Source: Phalacrocorax aristotelis (lineage: Eukaryota; Chordata; Aves; Suliformes; Phalacrocoracidae). Taken from it: a DNA stretch of 64,000 nt. The position numbers and the translations under genes were made by a program. The stretch spans positions 24,406,975 through 24,470,974 of the forward strand of contig NC_134283.1 of assembly GCF_949628215.1 (NCBI RefSeq). The letters are read 5' to 3'. The stretch's first letter is position 1. The number at the start of each line of letters is the position of its first letter. The notes below the pieces were generated by a model. The model did no database searches and was not told the origin of the DNA. It worked only from the letters and a program-made list of their open reading frames with translations. Below are positions 54,362-64,000 of this stretch, piece by piece.

Positions 54362-54580
54362 GGGAGCTGCAGGCAGAGCTGCAGGCAGGGCTGACAGCAG
54401 GGCAGTGAGTACGTCACCAGGTAAGGGCAGCAAGCAGGACTGAAGACAGGGCTGCAGGCAGCTGGCAGGGCCCGACCGGAGGCAGGACTGCAAGCAGGGC
54501 AGGAGCAGCAGGCGGGGCAGCGGGCAGGATTGCAGGCAAGGCTGCAGGCAGGGCAGCGGGCAGGCGGTGCCCAGCAGATG
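54362..54580. repeat. GCAGG-rich imperfect minisatellite
   Basis: About 220 bp of irregular tandem units of the type GCAGGgctGCAGGCAGGGC, running directly into the CpG island. The units vary in length (about 8-16 bp). On the minus strand this yields a long but meaningless Cys/Leu/Pro-rich open frame. Confidence 0.75.
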
Positions 54581-54789
54581 GCGGCGGAGCCGAGGCGGTG
54601 CCCCCCGCAGCCGCCCCCTGAGGCCGCGCCACCGCCCCCCGCGCTGCCCCCGCGTTGCTCCGCGCAGCTCCGCGCTGCTCCGCCCGGCGCGGCCGCCCGC
54701 GGGCCCAGCCGCCGGGGCGGAGCGGGGCGGACCGGAGCGGGCGGGCGGGGAGAGGCGCTGCGATCCCCCGCCGCCGCTCTCCACCCCGC

Positions 54790-54795
54790 TATAAG
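54790..54795 (+). promoter_or_regulatory. TATA-like element
   Basis: GCTATAAGAGGC within the CpG island. A TATA-like box at this spot puts the start site at about 54820, just before the first upstream ATG at 54826. Confidence 0.5.
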
Positions 54796-54825
54796 AGGCC
54801 CGGCTCCGGCCGCGCTCCGCAGTGG

Positions 54826-54843
54826 ATGGCAGCGCCGGGCTAG
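54826..54843 (+). other. Upstream ORF 1 in the ABLIM3 leader
   Basis: ATG followed by four codons and TAG (M-A-A-P-G). It lies at the predicted start of the transcript and may not be included in it. Confidence 0.4.
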
Positions 54844-54974
54844 GGGCGCCGCAGCCCCCCCCCCGGGAGCCTCCCCCGGGCCGGTCCCGGGCATCGTCCC
54901 CCGGCATCGTCGCCTCGCCCCCTTGACCTCGCCCTCCGGGGGGATACCCGGCGGGATAGCGGAGCTACCTCGGG

Positions 54975-54983
54975 ATGCGTTAG
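54975..54983 (+). other. Upstream ORF 2 in the ABLIM3 leader
   Basis: ATG-CGT-TAG, a two-codon minimal upstream ORF with G at -3 and C at +4. Confidence 0.45.
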
Positions 54984-55098
54984 GCGGTGGATCGCACCGA
55001 AATATTTCTCCTAGGAAGGAGAGAGGCAACCTTCTGCCGCTGACGGGCAGGCAGAAGAAAAAGAGGATTTAAAGGACTTCTTTGCCCCCCTTTGTTGA

Positions 55099-55113
55099 AT
55101 GAGAAGGGCATAG
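55099..55113 (+). other. Upstream ORF 3 in the ABLIM3 leader
   Basis: ATG-AGA-AGG-GCA-TAG, ending 13 nt before the predicted ABLIM3 start. Reinitiation over such a short distance is usually inefficient, so it could damp translation if recognised. Confidence 0.45.
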
Positions 55114-55126
55114 GAGGACCAGCAAG

Positions 55127-55139
55127 ATGAGCACTAGCA
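55127..55139 (+). CDS. ABLIM3: ABLIM3 first coding exon (13 nt of coding sequence, partial gene)
   Basis: The first coding segment reads ATG AGC ACT AGC A and then the donor gtaagtat, giving M-S-T-S and one base of the next codon. Human ABLIM3, as I know it, begins MNTSIPYQQ, so four residues and phase 1 are compatible (I = A|TT). ABLIM2 begins MSAVS and fits less well. The gene order, SH3TC2 on the minus strand with ABLIM3 divergent from it, is that of human 5q32. A at -3 favours initiation. Exon 2, which would open the first LIM domain, was not found up to 64000. ABLIM3 is an actin-binding LIM protein with four LIM domains and a villin headpiece. The assignment rests mainly on synteny. Confidence 0.62.
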
Positions 55140-57485
55140 GTAAGTATGGCTTTCCCTTGCCTTTGCTACAGGAACGGGGCCGGTATTGTATGAATCTGGC
55201 TGGGATGCATTGGAATGAAAATATCACAACGGGGCTGACAACCCTAATGGGATGGATTTTTAAATTATTATTATTATTATTTGCCTTGTTGCCTTTTTGC
55301 TTTCTGACAGGCTCTGGCTTTGGTGGCCCTTCTTTCATGTGGGCTAAGCAATGGTGCTCATCTCCATTGAGTACTCTTCTTGGCTTGTATTTCTGGGGTT
55401 CGGAGGGCAGATCATGGACTAAAATGTCAATATGCAACATGGTGAGAAGGAGCCAGGAGCAGTCTGACAGGCAGGAGGCTCGCTTGCTTGCTTATGTATA
55501 AATGGACATCAGGGGAACAGCTGATGGGGAAGAGGAGCAGGGTAAGGAGAGACCCAGAAACCAGGGACCTGAGCAAAGCACAGGTGCAATACTGAAGAAC
55601 CCTCTGCAGCTGGGGGTGCTTGTGTTTCTGGTTGTGTGTGAGAGAGAGACAGGGATGGAGGCACTCATGCACTATGTATGCATTTCTAAGGAAGCAGAGC
55701 TTGGAAATGTGCTGCATAAGGTGAGAACTGGTAGTAGTCTGGTTACTCCTGCTTTTGTGTCCTTGTTGCAAAGTCTGGAAAGATTGATCAGGTTTGATCA
55801 AGTCACAATCAATTTCTCGTTCCTCACTGTGATGATGTGTGACAGCTGTGTAACAGCAGTGAGCCACCAGCCAAAGGAGTAAATCCTGATGGCCACCTGA
55901 GGGTCTTCCTCGTGGGACAACTTGCTTGAGGAAGGTGTCCTCCCTCCTGTGGTTCCTAGAGGCTGTGTGAAGAAAGGGCTCCCCCAAGCAGAAAGCGGCA
56001 AAGCAGCGACTTCTCCATAACATTGGCATGTTGAGGTTTCTCAGTCTGAGGGCTTGGGGTGGTTCCCAAGGAAAACATGGTGAAAAATGCCTTGGCATGA
56101 TTTAGGGCAATGGAACAGGTGATACCAGCTCTGTTGGGCTGTGTCAGAGGCGAGAAGACTTTCCAGGTGCCCTCTGTGCGAGCCACACCTGGGAGAGGTG
56201 CTAGCTGCCTTCCTGGAGGAGCAGGGCTGGTGCTGCCCAGGTAGGAAACAATAGGGACTGATTCTTTCTGAGCCTGCTGGATGCCTGATAACAAAGGGTC
56301 CTCTCTGTCTCTGAGTGGGGAGCTCAGGTCTAATGTGGAGGGCTGGGGTGGCACATGGTGTTCGCTGGGGTCAGTGACCACAGTAGGACTGTTAAGCTTC
56401 CTTTAAGCCAATTTTGGCAAATGTGTGTTGGTTCCTCTTGGAATTCCTTTCCAGCTCTTAGTAGCCAGCTTGGGTGCTGATAGTGATAAGGGCTGTTTAT
56501 GGTGCTGGTGTGTTATAAGTATCTGATTGTGCTGCAAAGCTCCTTCACTGGGTCCTCCCACACAGGGGTGCCAGCAAACCCAAACGTGCCACCTGCCTGT
56601 TGCTCTGACATGACTCCTAGCAGGCCGCCAGGCAGGCAGCAAGTGCAAAGCACTGGAGTGTCTTGCTCCTCCTTCAGGCACTGCCTTGCTCTGTGACCTT
56701 GGCCATATCACTCTTGGGTGTCTCAGCTTCTAGATTTGCCAGCAGCAGGTTGCCACCATGGCTGCTGCCTGGCCCTTTGGATGGCTTTGCAATCTTTGCC
56801 TAAATACTACTGTTACCTCTTTCAAAGCAGCCATGTGTTTCAGTAAAGGTTTAGGAACTTTGTAACATCTGCTGATCATTTTCTGTGCTGTGGGTTGATG
56901 ACTTATGGATTACTTAGGGTCCCTTTGGGACCCCACCTGGTACAAGGGCTATGCAAACCCCACAAGGCAGTGGACTCTGCCCTGTTAGGCTTCCAGACTT
57001 TTTCACAGTAAGCAAGGGGCTCAGATCAGGGCTTGCCATACCCAAAAGCTGGCTGATGTCTGTTCTTAACAATGGCACGATCCTCTCAGAGCTGATTCTG
57101 TGAGCAAGGTGTGGGGTGTGGGTCCACCTCTTCCATCAGCATGTTCTGTGACTGGTGTGAGTGTTGCTAAAAGCTGTGTCTCCCCTTTTGCTGCTGCCTT
57201 GCCCAGCTCTCTGCCTCCCTACCTAGCCTGTATCCCTCAGGTCCCTGTGCCTGTGCAGCTAAAAAGGAGCCCAGGACCCTGTGTCAGTGCCCTCTGTGCC
57301 ATCACACTTCACATTTCGCCCTACTGATGCTACCTGACCTGCAATGGTTTTTTGCAGCCCTTTGCTAGCAGCCAGTGTTTCAGGTGAGCTTGGTGCCACT
57401 TGTTGGTTAAAGGCTTCCCGGCCCCTGCTTGCAACTCTGCCTCCCAGGCATGGTCAGCTCTGCTGCTCTTGGCATTGATTTTCCT

Positions 57486-57515
57486 CCCCCCCCCCCCCCC
57501 CCCCCCTTTTTTTTT
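57486..57515. repeat. Poly(C)/poly(T) tract
   Basis: About 21 C followed by about 9 T and further CCCC/TTTTT runs. The minus strand is a long G run that can form a G-quadruplex. The exact length is likely to vary between individuals and between assemblies. Confidence 0.85.
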
Positions 57516-60500
57516 CCCCTTTTTTCCCCTGTTTGGTTGGTTGGTAGGTTCCCCTAGCTCCTGTAGTGACTGAGGGTCCAGATGCAATGGGCTCTAGTCA
57601 GCAGGCTTAGCTGCACTCCACCCTCCCAAGCCTGGTCTCTCTCCTGGTGCATGGGACCCTACCTATGCAGATGCAAGGAGGGAGGGAGAGGCGGAGGAGG
57701 AGGATGGATGATGAAGCCAGATTGGTCCTGCAGCCACAGGTACACCTGTAGGTCGTCACCGCATGCCCAAAGTTTTGGGGGTGACAAATCAATGAGATGG
57801 TAGCATTTTCTCCTCATCTGTACGTCTGATCTGTGAGTTCTTGCTCCTTTCCATTTTAATTTGTACATTTTCGTAACACTTCTATCCTGTCTGAAGCGAC
57901 GTGAGGCAGGAAACATGGGGCTGTGGGCCATGGCTGGCCTTAAGCCATGCTGTTGTGTAAAACTGTCGGTGAGGCCTCCAGGGAGTTCTAGGCAGGATTT
58001 GCCGGGTTGTGCAGGTGCACATGCAGGTTGTGCTGATTGCACTTCATGCACAGCACACAAGAGTCTTGCCTGCCCTTGCTGAGGGGACAGGGATTTGCTT
58101 TTCACCCCAGTATGGGTCCTGGCATTAGAGGCCCCATGTCATCTCTTCTCCCATGATGCAAGGAAGGCAAAGCCATATGGAAATCTTGATTTTATTTTTT
58201 TTTTAAGGGGAAGAGGAAAAGACCCTTGAACTTGGGTGTAAACTCGTATCCTGAGGCTGCAGAGCAGATCACACAGCCCTGAGGGTGCAAAGGTTGTGCT
58301 GGCTGGGAAGGCGGCCTCTCCTTCTCGGCTCACCACACATGCAGTGAGCATTTGGAGAACAGAGTGTTGATATTTACATTAGCTATGCTATTTATACCTC
58401 CCACTCCGGTTAGCACTGCTAATTGGTTACAAATAGATTCGTACATTCATAAACAGGTCTATCAGTGCTGTGCTGCATTTCTATGGAAGTTGGATCTTGT
58501 AGTACAAACCCTTGCCTGAGAAGGCATCCCTTAAAGTCACCCCCTGAAATTCCCTAAGTTTTGGGCTCAACCTTTCCTGCAGAAACTGGCTTTATGCAGG
58601 GAGGCTAACATGGCCAACGCTGGGTTTGTGCTCATTAAAAGGCAGAATGTTGAAGTTGTCAACTGCCTCAGGGATTTAAGACTCTGAAATGAGTGTGAAG
58701 AATCCCTTCTGCTTCTTTGAAAGGTTTGGGTGCTGCAGATCCATGCAGTGAGTACAGTCTGTGAGTAGGGTCACTCTGTTGGCATCCATGGGAGATGGCA
58801 TTTGCACATTGTCTCTTTTGGCCTAGCTTTGTTGGGGTAGGAGCGGTGCTGCTTGGAAGTCTTGGCACTGGCCTTGTCAGGAGCAAGGTGCCCCTTGTTG
58901 TTATGGGCCACCCTGGTCTGAGCAAAGACATGCGCAAGTCCTGGTGGGGGTTAAACCCTGGTGAACTCCTGGGTTGAACCAGGTTTGGCAGGTTCTGGAT
59001 CAGTGTTGCAATGGGTGATTGAAACTGGCTCACAAACTAGAGATCTTCCAGACTCCTTTCTGTCTCCAATACACACCCTGAAGAGGGAGTCTGGAATCTG
59101 TCCACATGGTAAGTTAATTCTGGGTGGGGGTAACAAGTACCATCTATCCCCCATCCTCTTTCCTCTGAGCAGCTGACAGCCTGTTGGAGCACAGAGAGCT
59201 CTTGCAGAGGTTTTGGTATGCAAAGTGGAAAGTTTCCCCAGACCATCCCAACCTCTGGCACCTCTTAAATTCCTCAACAAAGCCTCCCCTAGTCTCAGAA
59301 TGCCGGGGAAGGAGATGTGAGGAAAGGCTGGCTAGCTAAGCATTTGGGCAGGAAGTCTTCGTGACAGATATTCATGAATGCAGCATGTTTTCTTGGTTAT
59401 TTTTGTCTTTCATAAATCATGCTCCCTGTTACAAAGTGATCCACTAAGCATAATTACCCAGTAATCTCTAGGCACATGTGGTTAGAAGGTGTTTACCAGC
59501 AAACTCTAAGCCCCTGTGTGATTAAAGAGGAATCAAATGGTTCCGCACATCTGAGAGAGCTCCAGCTCTGCTCTGTACAGTTCATCTGGCAGGGTGATTC
59601 ACCAGGTCTCCCCACCCAGCAGGGTGGGACCTGCTGAGGAGAACATGATGTTTCTCTTGTGTTCAGAAGTACAGCGAACCTGGAGGGATCAGCCTGTCAG
59701 TGTGATGACCATTGTTACTGTCTTTCGCTGTGAGAAGACTCTAATTTTCGTGAGGATAACACCAGGCCTAGGGTGTTATTGTACAGAGGAGCCTTTTCGT
59801 TAATAGCAGTCATGGTTGCTGGTCAAGACTGGTTCCTGTTTCATCTTTGCAATGCTGAGGCTGCCAGAGGCATGCAATGAACTGGGGACAAAGCACAGCT
59901 TCAGTGAGGGAGGACCCAGCAGAGTGAGATGCTGACCAGGGCAGTGGTGCTGCTGCCTACTGCTTGGGTGCTTGGTGAGTTGGGCTCTGGCACTGGATAA
60001 GTCCTCATGCTCCTCACCCCAAGAACTGCTGGATGGGCTCTTCATGTGTAGTGTAGCAGTGGGGAAAGAGGCAGGTGTCCAAGCAGAGCTCTTCCTTTTC
60101 TGGCAGGCTATCATGGAGGAGGCTTGTCGAAGGAGGAGAGCTTTCAGAAAGGCTGGAGTAGACTCAGAGTGCAAGGTATGGGTGCAGGTGGGAGAAAGAA
60201 GAAAGGAAGGACACAGATGCAAGACAGGGTCTTGGAAGAGATCAAAAGCTACCTTCCTAGTATGTTCTCTCAAGACCCAGCCATGAATATTACCTAGTGT
60301 CCATGCTTCTCTAGCACTGTCTTTTGCAGAATTAGGGCACAAAGGAGAACTCCAGGTTCTCCACCCACATCTTGGTCCTCTCAATTAACCCCCAAGCCTG
60401 ACTCTTTTGCCACAATCTGATACAAATTGTCCCCTCTGTTCTCCTGGGCACCCTAGAAAAGGCACAATCATCCACTGCATTCACTTTGGTGCCAGAAAAT

Positions 60501-61674
60501 TCAGAGTCCAGGCAGCTTCTCTCTGTCCTCAGGCTGGTGGATGGACTCTGACCTCTCACCAAGCTCTCCTGCAAACCATCTTTCTTGGCAGCTTCCTCTT
60601 TGAAGAGCAGAAGCCATGGAAAGTGGCCCTGCAGGCCAATGAAGTGCATGCTGTAAAGTCAATTGAAGCAATTGAATTATTTCAAGGGCCTGCCATGCTC
60701 TTATAAAATAAATAGCAAGGTTTCTAATGACAAAGTGACTATTGGTTTAGTCAGATAATTGTATTTGTGATGCCAGCAGGCTGGACTAGTGACAGACTGT
60801 CCTGTTATCAGCAAGGAGTCAGCGTGGTGATGCCTTTGCTCTCTGCAAAGCTGTGAAGGAGTGAAGGCAAAAACCACCAAGTTCCTGCCAGACCCTGCAG
60901 TCCTATCACGATTGTGCCATAATGAAGTGGTTGGAACGTCCAATTAGATATTTTTGGACTAAATACATCAGTGCCTCTCAGTTGAGAGCACTGCAGCACC
61001 TCCAGAAAGCATCCTGGGGGCAGGCTGATGATGGCGAGGACTTGGGCAGAGAGGGATGGGGGAAGGAACAGGCTTTGCAGGATGAAAGGGGACTAGGAGT
61101 AACCACAGTGGCCATAGGGAAGGCAGAGCTGAAGTCCAGCCATTCTAGGCCCAGGAATTATGCTTGTGAGCAGTTCAGGGCAAGCATGGCAGGCTTGCAT
61201 GCAAGTGCATGGCAAGCATGACTAGCAACCTGCAGCAGAGAACGTGGTTCTTGCTTGGAGGACACCTAGGCTGTATTAAGTCCTCCTGTGTCTACCCTCC
61301 CTGCTTTTGAGACCATAGGCTTAGTAAATCACTGGGGAGATAGAAGAGCTCGAGTGTGCTGATGCACAGCCCTGATGGACATGCCTTGCTTTTCTAAAAA
61401 AAGCGCTATCTGAAGCTTAACAGTGCCAACCTGACCTAGTGTGGCAGCAAACTTGGGCACACAGGTATCATATCTGATGGTGGTTCAGTTTTTTGGTAAG
61501 TATAGTTTATACATGTATTTTTCAGTTTGGCTGTAGTTTGCTGAATGCCTTATCAATACCAGCTGTAAGCCCTGGGCTGGGAATTGATGTGCCTTCTCTG
61601 CTGCCTGGAGCAGAGATCTGAAAGTAAACGGAGCTGGTACTATGGGTTCCTTATGCAGCCTGCCTGACCTTCCT

Positions 61675-62065
61675 TTCATAGAATCATAGAATGCCCTGAG
61701 CTGGAAGGGACCCACAAAGATCATCGAGTCCAACTCCTGTCCCTGCACAGGACAACCCCAAATTCACACCATGTTTCTGAGGGTGTTGTCCAAGTGCTTC
61801 TTGAATATTGCCAGGCTTGGTGCCATGGTGCCTTCCTGGGGAGCCTGTTCCAGTGTTCCACCACCCGCTGGGTGAAGAACCTTTTCGTAATATCCAACCT
61901 AAACCTCCCCTGGCACATCTTCCTGCCATTCCCTTGGGTCCTGTCATTGGTCACCAGAGAGAAGAGATCAGCACCTGCCCCTTCTCTTCCCCTTGTGAGG
62001 AAGCTGTAGACTGCTTTCTTCTTGTCCTTTTTACCCTGGCAAAGTTCTTCGCTAACCCCCAAGCA
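61675..62065 (-). mobile_element. CR1 LINE 3' fragment, minus-oriented
   Basis: The 3' tail is at 61677-61692 (ATAGAATCATAGAATG). The minus strand encodes 'GRFRLDITKRFFTQRVVEHW' then NRLPRKAPW and upstream 'LVTNDRTQGNGRKM', a CR1 C-terminus of a subfamily different from copies A and B. It is 5'-truncated near 62065. Confidence 0.9.
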
Positions 62066-64000
62066 TCACTTGTTTTTCTGTTTGTGGACATATTATTCCA
62101 CTTCCATTTTGAATCATCTTGTTTCTGAGACCTGCACAACTGGGAAAGTCCTTGGGGAGAAGGTTTCTCTAAGAAACAGGACAGTGTAAGAGGGGAGCAT
62201 GTGCCTTGAGGGTTTGAAGCCATCCTGTTGGCTTCCATGTTCTCTCTTGGCAGCAAGTGACATATTTTGGGGAGCACCATGCTGTTGTGGAGCAAGAAAG
62301 GCTTTGCTGATGCAATGCCAGCACTGGAGCCCTTCCTCTGCCCAATTTGAGTCCATTGCAATCTGAATTTAAGTTTCAGGGTTTGACCTGTTCTCACCGT
62401 AGTGAATTATATGACCGTTTCTCAATACATGCAGCCAGTCTGCAGCTGGTAGAGACAAGTGTAACCTAGACCAGGACTTGAACTGTGAGCTCCCAAAGTG
62501 CGTGTGCCAGACTCTGCAGTACGGTGGCACTCACAAACATGCTTGTAGCGTCTTGCTTGTGAAAATACATTACAGGACCCTGCTTGTTCTTCCTGGCATC
62601 TGTGTTTCATATTAGCTGACTCTAAGGACTGTGCTGCTGTTCTCTTGGCATCCATCCCCTGCCAGCCCTGGGGACCCCGTTGCACGGGGGCATCCTGAGG
62701 AGGACTGCCCAGCCCAGGGGTGCTTGCTTGTGAAGGGGAGCTATTTTTAAAGCAGCTGGGGCACCAGACAGGTTGTTCCCTAGCTCAGCAGCACTTGCTG
62801 GGACATGTCGGGTGCTGTGGCAGGGATCTCCCTGTTGCAGCTGCTCCCCAGCCTGGATTCTCAGTGGAGGCAGGAAGGGCCCCAGTAGGGTGACTGGCCC
62901 AGGGCCCTCATCAAGGACTTTTCACTGCTAAAAGCTTTAAACGAGGAGAAGGGAAGGAAGTTGTGCGTTAAACCCATTTCTGTTGCATGTTGAGAGCTGC
63001 AGCCAGTCCAAGCCTCAGTGCCAAGTAAGGGGGGGCAGCTGCCTCCTCAGCATCCCCCAGCAGCTCTTCCCCAAAAAGAAGGGGCTTCCTTGCCTTGGCC
63101 ACAAAGTAGGGCTGGATCAGGGCTTGTCCGTCAGCTGCTGCCCTGCCTGTCACCACTGAGTGTTCTTCATGGGTAAAATAACACCCAGCTGGCTTGGCCG
63201 CAGCAGTGCCCAGCTGGAGCAGTGGGTAGTTCTGGCAGCAGGCTGGTGTGACTGCTAGCGCTGCAAGGTCTGCATCAGCCAGCATGCCTGCATGTGGCTA
63301 CATGAGCAAACAGGTCTCTTGCCTGCCAGGAGGGACCTACAGCAGGTCCCCATGGTTCATGCTTGCCCTGTGAACTGGGGCTCAGTGGTCAGGTGCTGAG
63401 TACAGTAAAGTCATGGAAACGGTCTCCTTTCCTGGCCCAAAGAAATGGAGGGTGGGCACGCAGAGGTCCCAGAACCCCTCTGGAGGTGGTACAGACCCCA
63501 CTCACTCTCAGCACTCGGCTCAAGCACAGCCCACATAGGGCAGCTGCTTGCACGGGGCTGTGGGAGCTGGGTCTGGGCAGGCAAGCATGCTGTGTAACTC
63601 AGCACCAGCTTTTCCTGCTGTCTGAGCAGGTGGTTCTGCTCCAGATTTTCCCTCTCTCTGCTTGTATTGCAGTCTTTGGAGTATGATAGAGTACAGGCTT
63701 CCCCTGGCTCTTGTCTGCACTTGCACAGCCTCTCTCTCATCTGCACTCAGATCACAGCACTGGTCCCTGCAAACCCTTTCTTCCTTTTTTCCACCTTGGC
63801 TGCCCTGTGCTGTGCCAGGGGCCGTGGGGTGTCCCTCCCCCTTGCCCTGCTTTCCCCTCTGCCTTAGTATCTTCTGCATCAGCTCCCAGTCCTCAGAGGA
63901 TGAAGGTGTGGAACAAGGTAAGATGAGGTCCCACCAACCTCCTGTGTGCTATAAATAGCTGCGTCGCCCAAGCATCATCTGAGAGTGATGTGACCAAGTT

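Larger units (their letters stand above)
54581..55000 (+). promoter_or_regulatory. ABLIM3: CpG-island promoter of ABLIM3 (predicted)
   Basis: This is the only dense CpG cluster in the window. It contains GC boxes (GGGGCGG at 54714-54720 and 54724-54730) and a TATA-like TATAAG at 54790-54795, so initiation is predicted near 54815-54835. A coding start with a good splice donor lies about 300 bp downstream on the plus strand. Confidence 0.75.
55140..64000 (+). other. ABLIM3: ABLIM3 intron 1 (5' part)
   Basis: This begins at the donor gtaagtat. No LIM-domain exon (Cys-x2-Cys pairs) is present on the plus strand to the end of the window, so the intron is at least 8.86 kb; the human first intron is also long. 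It contains a homopolymer tract (57486-57515) and a CR1 (61675-62065). A minus-strand frame at 55427-56098 shows no family resemblance. Confidence 0.55.

Noticed and set aside
54136-55029. Minus-strand open frame of 297 codons (and a 249-codon frame in another phase) over the CpG island
   Set aside because: The frame is a product of GC-rich and tandem-repeat sequence (Cys/Leu/Pro/Ala-rich monotony). It shows no domain and overlaps the promoter of the plus-strand gene.

Overview
The window is vertebrate nuclear DNA, most likely from a bird. It has large intron-split genes, one CpG-island promoter, several CR1-type LINE fragments (some ending in the ATTCTATG-like 3' tail) and a solo retroviral LTR. 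Introns are short, as in birds: the whole coding span of SH3TC2 fits in 16 kb. A crocodilian or turtle cannot be formally excluded, because CR1 is common there too. No species is claimed.

Layout: 1-20.1 kb is gene-poor DNA with an old LINE remnant (7.56-7.89 kb) and a large CR1 (10.13-12.1 kb) split by a 596-bp solo LTR. SH3TC2 follows on the minus strand, from the start codon at 37316 to the stop codon at 21395. All 17 coding exons can be placed. They join in one uninterrupted frame of 3882 nt (1293 residues), with GT-AG borders and matching phases throughout; the human protein is about 1288 residues. Next is a 17-kb intergenic stretch with CR1 copies at 37.5-39.9 kb and 46.95-47.36 kb. A CpG island at 54.58-55.0 kb then starts a plus-strand transcript. 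Its 13-nt first coding segment, its position and its orientation fit exon 1 of ABLIM3. The rest of the window (55.14-64.0 kb) would be ABLIM3 intron 1, with another CR1 at 61.68-62.06 kb.

SH3TC2 is an endosomal SH3/TPR adaptor known from Schwann-cell myelination (human CMT4C), and ABLIM3 is an actin-binding LIM protein. Their head-to-head order matches human 5q32 and parallels the paralogous SH3TC1/ABLIM2 pair on 4p16. The most unusual structure is a pair of CR1 copies 26.7 kb apart. They are about 99% identical, without gaps, over 567 bp of reverse-transcriptase sequence and share two nonsense codons, yet their flanking and 3' parts are clearly diverged. That pattern suggests local gene conversion or recombination. 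I did not find a wholly new biological system.
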